From Pedobacter sp. MC2016-15 (lineage in GTDB: Bacteria; Bacteroidota; Bacteroidia; Sphingobacteriales; Sphingobacteriaceae), in the NCBI RefSeq assembly GCF_026239695.1, contig NZ_JAPIVS010000002.1:496001-560000 (forward strand): a DNA stretch of 64,000 nucleotides. The letters run 5' to 3'. This document shows positions 45,048-54,217 of this stretch, one piece after another (position 1 is the stretch's first letter; each line of letters opens with the position of its first letter). Position numbers and translations under genes: made by a program. The notes beneath the pieces are model-generated. The model was given only the letters and a program-made list of their open reading frames with translations, was not told where the DNA came from and searched no databases.

Positions 45048-45755
45048 TTAACTGATGAGGTTTTCAGGGTTGGGAATGAAATTCAGGAATGCCTGGAACT
45101 TCGCTTTATACTTCTTCTTATCCAGCTTAAAATAAAAGGCGCCCTTTTTAGAATTGGACTTGTCTTTTTCCTCCAGCTTGATCAGCAGCCCTGTCGAAGT
45201 GAGCTTCCGGATAAAGTTCCTGTTATCAATTTTAGTATTGTATACCCCTTCGTATAAGCTTTGCAGCTGCGGGATGGTGAATTTCTTTGGCAGCAGCTCA
45301 AACAACAGGGGGTGCAGCGCAGCCTTATACCTGATTTTTTGCCGGGCAATCTCTACCATTTGTCCATGGTCGAAGATCAGTGCCGGCATTTCGTTTACCA
45401 AAAACCATTCGGCATGATACCTGTCACTGAGCTGTGTTTCATATTTATGAATATCTATAAGCGCAAAATAAGCTACAGAGACAATCCTTTCATCAGGATC
45501 TCGCGATGGGTTGCCAAAAGCATACAACTGTTCCAGGTAAACTCCCTCCAGGCCTGTCAGCTGAAGAAGGATCTTGTTTGCTGCTTCGTCCAGACTTTCC
45601 CCCTCTTTGATAAATCCACCCATCAGGCTCCATTTATCCTTCTCCGGTTCAAAGCCTCTCTTGATCAGCAGGATCTTCAAGTTTTCTCCATCAAAACCAA
45701 AAATAATGCAATCTACTGCAAGCAGCATTTTTGTTTCTGTTGTATTGTATGTCAT
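45048..45755 (-). CDS. araR: NUDIX-type transcriptional regulator of arabinose genes (AraR-like)
   Basis: A 235-residue protein with an N-terminal Nudix-fold domain (about 1-145) and a C-terminal winged-helix domain (about 150-225). The Nudix box GFIKEGESLDEAANKILLQLTGL has lost the acidic REUXEE residues, so it is a ligand sensor, not a hydrolase. Regulators of this layout control arabinose use in Bacteroides thetaiotaomicron (AraR). Here it is divergent from galM-tkt, beside the arabinose genes. The call rests on layout and context. Confidence 0.82.
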   Translation of the reverse strand: MTYNTTETKMLLAVDCIIFGFDGENLKILLIKRGFEPEKDKWSLMGGFIKEGESLDEAANKILLQLTGLEGVYLEQLYAFGNPSRDPDERIVSVAYFALIDIHKYETQLSDRYHAEWFLVNEMPALIFDHGQMVEIARQKIRYKAALHPLLFELLPKKFTIPQLQSLYEGVYNTKIDNRNFIRKLTSTGLLIKLEEKDKSNSKKGAFYFKLDKKKYKAKFQAFLNFIPNPENLIS

Positions 45756-45822
45756 TCACGTATTTTAAGATAATCCCTGTTAATATTAGCCAAAAGCTTG
45801 ATAAGTGCAAACTTAAGAAGAA

Positions 45823-45855
45823 TTATGTTAATCGTTGTTTTGACGGTTAATATAA
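45823..45855. promoter_or_regulatory. Long imperfect palindrome between araR and galM
   Basis: TTATGTTAATCGT-N7-ACGGTTAATATAA: the two 13-bp half sites match at 11 positions. It sits 46 bases before galM and 67 before araR, suited to control both. A role in autoregulation is inferred. Confidence 0.6.
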
Positions 45856-45901
45856 TTTTCTCTATTTTGGCGTTGACTATATATAAACCAATAATGAAAT
45901 C

Positions 45902-47083
45902 ATGAACACGAACAGAAATTTATTTTTTGTCTTGCTCCTGTCTGCAGGCGTACTGGCAAGTTGTAATTCCAATTCAACAAAAAAAGCGGATACCGCAGAC
46001 ACACTGCAAACCAGTACTGCAGCCGCTGTAATTCCTGATTCTGCAGCTTTTGACGTTGCTGTAGACAATAAGGTAATCCATTTATATACGCTGAAGAATA
46101 AAAGCGGCGATGAGGTGGCAATCACCAACTTTGGCGCGCGACTGGTCTCTTTACTGGTTAAAGATAACAAAGACCAGCTGACAGATGTCATCCTGGGTCA
46201 TGATAGCCTGGCTCCTTACCAGGGAAAGGAAGAAAACTTCTTTGGTGCAGTAGTAGGACGATACGGGAACAGGATTGCAAAAGGTAAATTTTCACTCGAT
46301 GGTAAATCGTATCAGCTGGATATCAACAATGGTCAGAATACACTGCATGGCGGTGCCAACGGCTTCTATAAAAAAGTATGGGATGGCAAAAAGACCAGTG
46401 ACAATACGCTGGAACTGAGTTATGTTTCCAAAGATGGAGAAGGTGGTTATCCGGGTACGCTGAATGTAAAAGTTACCTATACATTAGCAGACGACCATTC
46501 ACTCAAAATTGCCTACAAAGCAACTACAGATAAAGCTACAGTGGTGAATTTAACAAACCATGCGTATTTTAACCTGAATGGTGCCGGTGATCCAACGATC
46601 ACAGACCATACGCTGCAGCTTGACGCTGACGAGTACACCCCTGTAGATACGACATTGATTCCAACAGGTAAACTGGAAAAAGTTGCCGGTACACCTTTCG
46701 ACTTCACTAAGCCAAAACTGATCGGGCTGAATATCGACGACAATAACGCGCAGCTGAAAAGCGGTAAAGGGTACGACCACAATTGGGTGTTAAGAAAAGG
46801 CTCCGGATTACGTAAGGCCGCTACAGTGAGCAGTCAGAAAACCGGCATCATCATGGAAGTGCTTACCGAAGAGCCGGGAATACAGTTTTACAGTGGAAAC
46901 TTTATGACGGATAAAATCAACAATGGAAAGGGAAAGGCTACTTATGGTTACCGCTCTGCCTTATGTCTGGAAACACAACATTTTCCTGACTCCCCTAATC
47001 AGCCTTCTTTCCCATCAACGGTGTTAAAACCGGGAGCTACCTATAGCACAAATACAGTTTATAGATTCTCTGTCAAAAAATAA
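45902..47083 (+). CDS. galM: Aldose 1-epimerase, lipoprotein form
   Basis: A 393-residue mutarotase. The N-terminal lipobox with Cys21 (AGVLASC) makes it a membrane-anchored periplasmic enzyme, unlike the cytosolic E. coli GalM. The galactose-mutarotase fold signatures are NFGARLVSLLVKD, VVGRYGNRIAKGKF, NLTNHAYFNLNG (catalytic His region), YDHNWVL and QFYSGNF (near the catalytic Glu). It interconverts anomers of sugars such as arabinose before uptake. It lies 59 bases before tkt on the same strand. Confidence 0.93.
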   Translation: MNTNRNLFFVLLLSAGVLASCNSNSTKKADTADTLQTSTAAAVIPDSAAFDVAVDNKVIHLYTLKNKSGDEVAITNFGARLVSLLVKDNKDQLTDVILGHDSLAPYQGKEENFFGAVVGRYGNRIAKGKFSLDGKSYQLDINNGQNTLHGGANGFYKKVWDGKKTSDNTLELSYVSKDGEGGYPGTLNVKVTYTLADDHSLKIAYKATTDKATVVNLTNHAYFNLNGAGDPTITDHTLQLDADEYTPVDTTLIPTGKLEKVAGTPFDFTKPKLIGLNIDDNNAQLKSGKGYDHNWVLRKGSGLRKAATVSSQKTGIIMEVLTEEPGIQFYSGNFMTDKINNGKGKATYGYRSALCLETQHFPDSPNQPSFPSTVLKPGATYSTNTVYRFSVKK

Positions 47084-47142
47084 GGTTTATCAAACAAATT
47101 CTGGTCACAGACATTATTTAAGTATCATAAAATATTTTTAAA

Positions 47143-49152
47143 ATGGATTCAACTCATCAAATTGAAGAACTGGCAATTAACACAGTAAGAACTTTATCAA
47201 TAGACGGGGTACAAAAAGCAAACTCCGGTCACCCGGGTATGCCGATGGGCGCCGCACCTATGGGGCACGTCCTGTATGGGCATTATATGAACTTTAACCC
47301 TAAAAACCCCGACTGGGCCAACAGGGACAGGTTTATTTTATCTGCCGGACACGGATGTATGCTGCAGTACAGTTTATTGCATTTAACAGGATTTGATGTA
47401 AGCATCGATGATTTAAAAAACTTCCGCCAGCTGCACAGTAAAACTGCCGGTCACCCGGAGTACGGACTGATTGACGGGGTAGACGTAACCACTGGTCCGC
47501 TGGGTCAGGGCTTTGCCAACGGTATCGGTTTTGCCATCGCGCAGAAACACCTGGCAGCAAGATATAACAAACCGGGATTTGATCTCTTTGACTATAAAAT
47601 TTATGCTATCTGCAGTGATGGTGATATGATGGAAGGTGTGACTTCAGAAGCAGCTTCTCTGGCTGGCCACCTGGAGCTCGGCAACCTGATCTACCTGTAT
47701 GATGATAACCATATCTCTATTGAGGGTAGTACTGATATCGCCTTTAATGAAGATGTAGCCAAACGTTTTGAAGCTTATGGCTGGCATGTGCAGGTAGTAA
47801 ACGACGGGAATGATATTACTGGCATCATCAACGCTGTGCGCAACGCAAAGGCTGAAACACAAAAACCTTCCCTGATCAAAGTGCGTACACAGATTGCCTA
47901 TGGCAGTCCGAATAAAGTAAATACCGCAGGCTCCCATGGCTCTCCACTGGGTGCTGATGAGATTAAACTGGTAAAAGAGTTCTTTGGCTTTGATCCTGAA
48001 AAATCTTTCTATGTTCCTGATGAGGTAGCAGAGTTTTATCAGGCTGCCGGTAAAAAAGGAACAGATGCCAACCAGAAATGGGACGAGCTTTTTCTCAAGT
48101 ACAAAGAAAAGTTCCCTGAACTGGCTGCAGAGTATGAGCTGGCACAGAAAGGTGAGCTTCCGGAAAACTGGAAAGATGCACTGCCGGTGTTCCCTGCGTC
48201 TAAAGATAAAATGGCTACGCGCCAGGCATCCGGAAAAGTACTCAACGCTATTGCAGGAAGTCTTCCGGGATTAATTGGCGGTGCTGCAGATTTAGCACCA
48301 TCCACAGAAACAAACCTGAAAGAATACGATTCCTTTACCTCTGAAAACAGGGGCGGACGTAACTTCCACTTTGGTATCCGCGAGCATGCCATGGGTTCTG
48401 CCCTGGTAGGTATGGCACTTACAAAAGGGGTCATTCCTTTTGGCGCAACCTTCCTCATGTTCTCTGAGTACATGCGTCCGCCAATCCGTTTGGCCGCCAT
48501 CATGAAGATACGTCCGATTTTTGTGTATACACATGATAGTATAGGTTTGGGTGAAGACGGCACAACACACCAGCCGGTAGAACAGCTGATATCGCTGCGC
48601 TCGATCCCTAATATTACAGTGATCCGCCCGGCAGATGCCAATGAAACAGCACATGCATGGCGTGTGGCACTGGAACACAAGGATGGTCCGGTAGCACTGG
48701 TATTTACAAGACAAGGCTTGCCGGTGCTCGACCAGGATAAATATGGCAAGGCCGAAGGACTGGAAAAAGGTGCTTATGTCTTATCAGACAGTGAGGGTAC
48801 CCCTGAGCTGATCCTGATTGCGACAGGTTCTGAAGTAGCGCTGGTGCTTGATGCACAGGCAAAACTGAAAGAAAAAGGTATCGCAGCGAGAGTAGTTAGT
48901 ATGCCTTCATGGGAGCTTTTCGAAAAACAGGATACTGTATATAAAGAAGAGGTATTCCCTAAGGCTGTCAGAAAACGTCTGGCAGTTGAAACAGGATCCC
49001 CGCTGGGTTGGCATAAATATGTAACCGATGAAGGTGATATTATTGCTATGACGACTTTTGGCGAGTCTGCACCGGCGGATGAACTCTACAAAGAGTTCGG
49101 CTTTACTGTTGACAACGTGGTTGGTAAGGCGTTGGGAGTATTAGGTAAATAG
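47143..49152 (+). CDS. tkt: Transketolase
   Basis: A 669-residue thiamine-diphosphate enzyme of the pentose phosphate pathway. The cofactor motif is CSDGDMMEGVTSEAA through DDNHISIEG. Other features are KANSGHPGMPMGAAP, GLGEDGTTHQPVEQL and RVVSMPSWELF. Here it is grouped with galM and araR, so it would process xylulose 5-phosphate from arabinose. A terminator follows. Confidence 0.97.
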   Translation: MDSTHQIEELAINTVRTLSIDGVQKANSGHPGMPMGAAPMGHVLYGHYMNFNPKNPDWANRDRFILSAGHGCMLQYSLLHLTGFDVSIDDLKNFRQLHSKTAGHPEYGLIDGVDVTTGPLGQGFANGIGFAIAQKHLAARYNKPGFDLFDYKIYAICSDGDMMEGVTSEAASLAGHLELGNLIYLYDDNHISIEGSTDIAFNEDVAKRFEAYGWHVQVVNDGNDITGIINAVRNAKAETQKPSLIKVRTQIAYGSPNKVNTAGSHGSPLGADEIKLVKEFFGFDPEKSFYVPDEVAEFYQAAGKKGTDANQKWDELFLKYKEKFPELAAEYELAQKGELPENWKDALPVFPASKDKMATRQASGKVLNAIAGSLPGLIGGAADLAPSTETNLKEYDSFTSENRGGRNFHFGIREHAMGSALVGMALTKGVIPFGATFLMFSEYMRPPIRLAAIMKIRPIFVYTHDSIGLGEDGTTHQPVEQLISLRSIPNITVIRPADANETAHAWRVALEHKDGPVALVFTRQGLPVLDQDKYGKAEGLEKGAYVLSDSEGTPELILIATGSEVALVLDAQAKLKEKGIAARVVSMPSWELFEKQDTVYKEEVFPKAVRKRLAVETGSPLGWHKYVTDEGDIIAMTTFGESAPADELYKEFGFTVDNVVGKALGVLGK

Positions 49153-49159
49153 GCAGAAA

Positions 49160-49195
49160 GAAGCCCCTTAGATTTCGTTCTAAGGGGCTCTTTCG
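49160..49195. terminator. Terminator after tkt
   Basis: AGCCCCTTAGA / TCTAAGGGGCT (49162-49172 and 49179-49189), followed by CTTTCG rather than a clean T-run, at a convergent junction with SusD 2. Confidence 0.75.
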
Positions 49196-49212
49196 ATTTA
49201 AGGCTTTCTTTA

Positions 49213-50649
49213 TTAATTTACATCAAACCACAGTTTGGTGGTTAAGGCATCGGCACCCTGGTGGGCTACTGCCGCTTTATATCCATCGGGATTTAACGAC
49301 TGCTCTGTTCCTGGATAGAGGAACCTGACAGGGATCTGTCCGCTGAGAACGCCACCCACCGCAGGAGTTAGCTGTGGATAATCTAATCTTCTCCATTCTG
49401 TATAGGCTTCCAGTCCCTGGCTATAAAGGGCAATCCATTTCTGATCACCAATAGATTTCTTATAGTTTGCCGCATTGTACTGCACCGCAGGACTGGCCTT
49501 ATAGGTAGCAATGTCCGCTGCAGACACACTGTATTGTGATAGTGAGGCTTCCACTGCCTGGTTATAGAGAGCAGCAGCATCTTCACCGGTGAATCCTCTT
49601 GCGGCAGCTTCAGCGCGGTTAAACAATACTTCTGAGTAACTCATGATCAAGCCCGGCGCCGCAGGGGCAACAAAGAATGAACCCAGTTTGGATACCTGAT
49701 CTTTTCCCGGAAGGTTAGACACCAATCCGTTCGCTGCACCAACATAGGTTTGTGTAGCTACCGCTTTCTGTGCAAAGACAGCTAAACGCGGATCGTTCAA
49801 TGCGGTCAGCTGATCAACCAGTGTTTTACTCACTCTGTGTTCGTCGGGGCGGGTATCAAACAGGTTGCTGATGGGGTTTTGGTTTGGCGAAGTTTTGTAG
49901 GCCAGCTGAGCGATTTCGCTGTTCGAGCTGATATAACCAATGCCTGAGGCCTGTATCTCTGCAATCGTCTGGCGTGCCAGCTCTGGCTCACGGTCGGCAA
50001 TACGCAGGGCGATACGCAAGCGCAGGGAGTTTGCGAATTTCTTCCATGAGGCGATAGAGTTTCCGTAGAGAATATCTCCTGCGATGGCTTTACCACTTGG
50101 GTCCAGTGCCGCCTGGGCAGTCTTCAGGTCGTTCAGCAAACCAACATAGACATCTTTTTGGGTATCATACTTTGGCAGCAGGTACTCGCTGATGTTGCCC
50201 GCCTGCGTGTAGGGAATATCGCCATACACATCCGTCAGCACGCTGAACAGCCATGAACGCCATACCAGGGCTACACCTTTGTAGTTTGGCGTAGCCGAAG
50301 CATCCGCCAGTTTGATGATCTGGTTCAGGTTCACTACGCCACGGGAGTAGTTTACAGACCATAGTGTCTGGAAATCGGCATTGCTGAAGATGTACCTGTC
50401 CATATCGGTATACTGGATCTTCGCATAGTGCTGGATAAACAGAGAAGCCGGGTTAAGGGTGTTGCCACTGCTCCAGTAATGGTAGGTATCGGTGGTTGAT
50501 TTGATTACGCCGGTAAGCAGGTAGTCTGGCTGTGCCGTCTCCGAAGCATTCGGATTTACATTGCTTTCATCCAGGGATTTTTTGCAGGATGCAGTAGCCA
50601 GTACAAGTACTGCCAGCAGAGGATATATATATTTGATCTTCATTATCAT
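49213..50649 (-). CDS. SusD/RagB-type surface lipoprotein (pair 2)
   Basis: A 478-residue lipoprotein with lipobox Cys22 (LATASC) and the SusD alpha-helical fold: FANSLRLRIALRIADREPE, MSYSEVLFNRAEAAARGF, WIALYSQGLEAYTEWRRLDYP. The start may be the ATG at 50649 or the one at 50643. It overlaps the SusC stop (TAATG), a sign of coupled translation. Its transporter partner is upstream. Confidence 0.93.
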   Translation of the reverse strand: MIMKIKYIYPLLAVLVLATASCKKSLDESNVNPNASETAQPDYLLTGVIKSTTDTYHYWSSGNTLNPASLFIQHYAKIQYTDMDRYIFSNADFQTLWSVNYSRGVVNLNQIIKLADASATPNYKGVALVWRSWLFSVLTDVYGDIPYTQAGNISEYLLPKYDTQKDVYVGLLNDLKTAQAALDPSGKAIAGDILYGNSIASWKKFANSLRLRIALRIADREPELARQTIAEIQASGIGYISSNSEIAQLAYKTSPNQNPISNLFDTRPDEHRVSKTLVDQLTALNDPRLAVFAQKAVATQTYVGAANGLVSNLPGKDQVSKLGSFFVAPAAPGLIMSYSEVLFNRAEAAARGFTGEDAAALYNQAVEASLSQYSVSAADIATYKASPAVQYNAANYKKSIGDQKWIALYSQGLEAYTEWRRLDYPQLTPAVGGVLSGQIPVRFLYPGTEQSLNPDGYKAAVAHQGADALTTKLWFDVN

Positions 50650-53600
50650 TAAAATTTAAGGTTGAGGTTGAACCCGATGTTACGTACTCCAGGAAGTGTC
50701 AATGCTTCCAGTCCTTGTCCGTTGCCGGTGTTAAAGGCTGTTTCAGGATCGATGTTTGGCACATCTTTGTGGATGATCAGCAGGTTGCGGCCAACCAGGG
50801 ATACTGTTGCATTTTGCAGACCCACAGATTTGATCCATGACTGCGGCAGGCTGTAACCCAATTTGATCTCTCTCAGTTTCACATAAGATGCACTGTATAC
50901 ATAGGCCTCATCGCTGTTAACGGTCGACTTATAATACTGTGATGCCGGGATGATTCTGCTGTTGGCGCTGCCGTCTGCCAGTACGCCATTGAAGATCATA
51001 CCGTCATCATATACCCTTGCACCACCAGGGGCTGCGCTGCCGGCAGGAATTTGTACTGCTCTGGCTCCGGTATTGTTATCAGGGAAATAGTAAGTTAAAC
51101 CACCGTTCTCCGCACCACGGCCCGGAAGGGTTGAGGCCAGCACACCTGTTGTTGTTCCGGTCCTGTTGGTAGCTGAATAAATCTTGCCACCTACACGGGC
51201 ATCTACCAGCACGCTTAAGTTAATACCTTTGTAGGTAAAGCTGTTGGTAATACCGCCCATCCAGTCTGGTGTGTATTTGCCCAGCACTTTCTTTGTAGCA
51301 CTTACCACTGGTCTGCCGTCGGCACTTACCAGGATATCGCCTGCGGCATTCCTTTCATAGGCTGTTCCGTATATTGTACCATAAGGCTGTCCCACTGCTG
51401 CCAGGATCTGTGCGGTACCGTATGAACCCAGTACATAGTTCTGGATATTACCATACAGCGATTTCACCCTGCTTTTGTTTGAGGAGAAGTTGGTATTGAT
51501 ATCCCAGGTAAAGTTGGCTGTTTTCACAGGTGTAATACCCAGTTGAAGCTCGATACCTTTGTTATTGATCGTTCCGCCGTTGACCAGCTTGCTGCTAAAT
51601 CCTGTAGAGGTACTTACATCCAGGCTCAGGATCTGGTTAATACTGTTGGTATTGTAAACACTCGCGTCTAATCTCAGTCTGTTCTTGAAGAAGCCGAGTT
51701 CAAAACCTGCCTCTGTAGAGTTGGTGGTTTCTGGTTTCAGATTTGGATTGAGGTCTGTAGTGTTTGCATATTGCTGCGGGTTACCATCAAAAGGCGCAAT
51801 GAAGGCATAGGTATTGATCAGCTGGTATGGGTTGGCATCTTTACCTACCTTAGACCATCCCCCGCGAAGTTTCGCAAAGGTCAGCGCATCACTTTTGATG
51901 TCAAAGGCTTCAGTCAGGATTAAACTTCCGTTAACTGATGGGTAGAAGTACGAACGGTTGGCTTCAGGAAGGGTAGAGGACCAGTCGTTCCTGGCAGTAA
52001 GGTTCAGGTAAGCATAGTTCCTGAAGGATAGCTGTGCAGAACTGAACGCACTATAGATCTTCTGTTTTGTATAATAGTTAGAAGAGATGAGTGGATCTCT
52101 GGAGTTACTTAAGGTATACAGACCACGTACGGCAAGCCTGTTTGCGATCTGGTCGTTATTTTCCAGCGTTGTGGTACGGATGTTTCCGCCTAGTAATACA
52201 TCGAGGTTGAAATCTTTGCTCAGTTTTCTGGTGTAATCCAGTCTGGCTTCGGTATTGTTTTCATTAAAAGTATATGCATCTTCTTCATAAGAACCAAATG
52301 GTGTTCCGTTGGTGCCGAAAGCGATTTTTGCTTTTCTGCGGTCGGTATAGTTATCATTACCTGTTCTGAAGTTTGCAGAAAGGCCATCGATAATTTTATA
52401 GTTTAACTCTGCACTACCGATAATACGGTTACGTACCTGGCTGACGGTGTTTTCATTGGCAACAAAGAAAGGGTTGCTGTAATAGCTGTTGTTCCAGTTG
52501 ATGTTTTGTCCGCTTTCATAGAGATCGCGGAGTTGGTTTACATCTACCTGGCGACCAAACCAGGTGAACTGGAGCATGGTACTGGTAGATCTTTTACCAC
52601 CCGATCCCGGGATGTTATCTGCACTGCTGTTGACATAGTTTGCGTAAGTATTCAGTGTCAGTTTAGGCGTGATCCTGTAGGTTGAATTAAACAGGAAGGA
52701 GTTTTTTGATTGTGAAGAGTTTGGTATTACGCCCGTTTGGTCCATGTTGTTGTAAGACATGCGGTAATCAAACTTTTCGCCGGAACCTGCAAAGGCGATA
52801 CCGTTATTGAGTGTGCGTCCTGTTCTGAAATAGTCCCTCACATTGTCGGGATGGGCTACAAAAGGAACTGCAACGCCATTTGAATAAAACTGAGGTATTA
52901 ACCTTCCGTCAAGTCGTGGTCCCCAGCTCTCATCCACTCCGTCGTTGAGGCCGGCACCGGCGCCATCTACATAGCTGAACTCGCCATTGGCACCCTGTCC
53001 GTATGAATTCTGGTAATCCGGCAGAATCTGCAAACTGGAAAAAGTGGCATTTGAAGTAACCGTGATACCCAGTCCCTGTGCACCTTTACCTTTTTTAGTA
53101 GTAACAAGTACCACACCCGCTGCGGCACGTGATCCGTAAAGTGCGGCAGCATTTGGGCCTTTCAGTACGCTCATCGATTCGATATCATCAGGGTTGATGT
53201 CTGAAATCGGGTTGGCATAATCTCTCGATCCTGTGATTGCCGATGCAGAATTTCCTAAAGCCTGCGTATTATCTACCGGCACTCCGTCGATAATAAACAG
53301 GGGCTGGTTATTACCTGAGATGGAAGTTTCCCCGCGGATGATGATCCTTGATGAACCCATATCCCCCTGGCTGTTGGTTACGTTTACACCTGCAATTTTC
53401 CCTGCAAGGGCATTTACCAGGTTAACCTCCCGGGCTTCGGCAATATCTTTTGTTTTCAGTTCCTGTACGGCATAACCGAGCGACTTCTTTTCCTTAGGAA
53501 TATTCAGTGCGGTTACTACCACCTCGCTCAGTGCATTCTGTGATTCTTCAATAGCGATATTCAGGGTTGTACTGCGGCTGGTCACTTTGATGTCCTGCTC

Positions 53601-53843
53601 AGTATAACCGATGGAGAAGATTCTTAAGATATCGTTCTCATTGGCACTGATACTGAATTTACCCTCTCCGTTGCTTTGTGTGGCTGTTGTGCTCCCCTTT
53701 ACAGAGATGCTTACACCCGGAACGGGCTGGCCTGTGGCTTTCTCGGTGATCACACCGGATATTTTAACAGATTGCGCAAGCGCCATCTGAACTGTGAAAA
53801 AGGATAGAACTATCCCTAGTACAAGCTTGTAAAGTTTAGACAT
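50649..53843 (-). CDS. SusC/RagA-type TonB-dependent transporter (pair 2)
   Basis: A 1064-residue outer-membrane transporter. Signal peptide ends near QMALAQ; then a beta-sandwich domain (about 25-105), TonB-box-like ALSEVVVTALNIPKEKKSLGYA, plug with PLFIIDGVPVD and SVLKGPNAAALYGSRAAAGVVLVTTKKG, and a barrel ending in NIGFNLNLKF. It diverges from SusC 3 across 374 bases. Confidence 0.95.
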   Translation of the reverse strand: MSKLYKLVLGIVLSFFTVQMALAQSVKISGVITEKATGQPVPGVSISVKGSTTATQSNGEGKFSISANENDILRIFSIGYTEQDIKVTSRSTTLNIAIEESQNALSEVVVTALNIPKEKKSLGYAVQELKTKDIAEAREVNLVNALAGKIAGVNVTNSQGDMGSSRIIIRGETSISGNNQPLFIIDGVPVDNTQALGNSASAITGSRDYANPISDINPDDIESMSVLKGPNAAALYGSRAAAGVVLVTTKKGKGAQGLGITVTSNATFSSLQILPDYQNSYGQGANGEFSYVDGAGAGLNDGVDESWGPRLDGRLIPQFYSNGVAVPFVAHPDNVRDYFRTGRTLNNGIAFAGSGEKFDYRMSYNNMDQTGVIPNSSQSKNSFLFNSTYRITPKLTLNTYANYVNSSADNIPGSGGKRSTSTMLQFTWFGRQVDVNQLRDLYESGQNINWNNSYYSNPFFVANENTVSQVRNRIIGSAELNYKIIDGLSANFRTGNDNYTDRRKAKIAFGTNGTPFGSYEEDAYTFNENNTEARLDYTRKLSKDFNLDVLLGGNIRTTTLENNDQIANRLAVRGLYTLSNSRDPLISSNYYTKQKIYSAFSSAQLSFRNYAYLNLTARNDWSSTLPEANRSYFYPSVNGSLILTEAFDIKSDALTFAKLRGGWSKVGKDANPYQLINTYAFIAPFDGNPQQYANTTDLNPNLKPETTNSTEAGFELGFFKNRLRLDASVYNTNSINQILSLDVSTSTGFSSKLVNGGTINNKGIELQLGITPVKTANFTWDINTNFSSNKSRVKSLYGNIQNYVLGSYGTAQILAAVGQPYGTIYGTAYERNAAGDILVSADGRPVVSATKKVLGKYTPDWMGGITNSFTYKGINLSVLVDARVGGKIYSATNRTGTTTGVLASTLPGRGAENGGLTYYFPDNNTGARAVQIPAGSAAPGGARVYDDGMIFNGVLADGSANSRIIPASQYYKSTVNSDEAYVYSASYVKLREIKLGYSLPQSWIKSVGLQNATVSLVGRNLLIIHKDVPNIDPETAFNTGNGQGLEALTLPGVRNIGFNLNLKF

Positions 53844-53871
53844 ATGAATTAGTATGGTAATAAAAATTTGT

Positions 53872-53880
53872 GCAAATGTA
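53872..53880 (-). promoter_or_regulatory. -7 promoter element for SusC 2
   Basis: On the minus strand TACATTTGC matches TAnnTTTG plus C, 28 bases before the SusC 2 ATG. Confidence 0.5.
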
Positions 53881-53988
53881 ATAGTATTCTACTAATTCTA
53901 TAGGGTTTATTTTTATAATTGCTTTTTTGTGATAATTCGGCAATTGCAGGTCATTGAGGTCTGAAATCCCACCAATTTGTGGTTATTT

Positions 53989-54006
53989 TAGGAGATTATA
54001 GGGGTT
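53989..54006 (+). repeat. G-tract motif TAGGAGATTATAGGGGTT
   Basis: Two G-tracts at 10-bp spacing, nearly the same as 41372-41389 (TAGGGGATTATCAGGGGT; one substitution and one insertion over the shared part). Confidence 0.4.
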
Positions 54007-54155
54007 AAATTGGAAATACTCTCTGAAAAAAAACCAGAAAATATAATTTTTAAATGAAATCGGGGTTTTTTATATTAAAATAGCGCTTTTTTGGCTTTTT
54101 TAGAGCTTGAATTTTGGTTCTTTAGTCTCAAAATGCAAATTTTAGCAAAAAAAAC

Positions 54156-54187
54156 TTGCAAGATTTGCTTTTAAAAATATATATTGC
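54156..54187 (+). promoter_or_regulatory. Candidate promoter for SusC 3
   Basis: TTG at 54156-54158, a 19-base spacer, then TATATATTGC, resembling the Bacteroidota TTG/-33 and TAnnTTTG/-7 arrangement with an imperfect -7. It lies 30 bases before the ATG at 54218. Confidence 0.4.
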
Positions 54188-54217
54188 GGCACTATTAATT
54201 ATTATAAACCTAAATCA

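Larger units (their letters stand above)
53844..54217. other. 374-bp divergent intergenic region, no gene seen
   Basis: AT-rich spacer between two divergent SusC genes. It contains a -7 element for each side and a G-tract pair (53989-54006) like that at 41372. No open frame of note is visible. Confidence 0.7.

Noticed and set aside
48039..48749. 236-codon minus-strand frame in tkt
   Set aside because: It is a shadow of transketolase, low-complexity, with no family resemblance.
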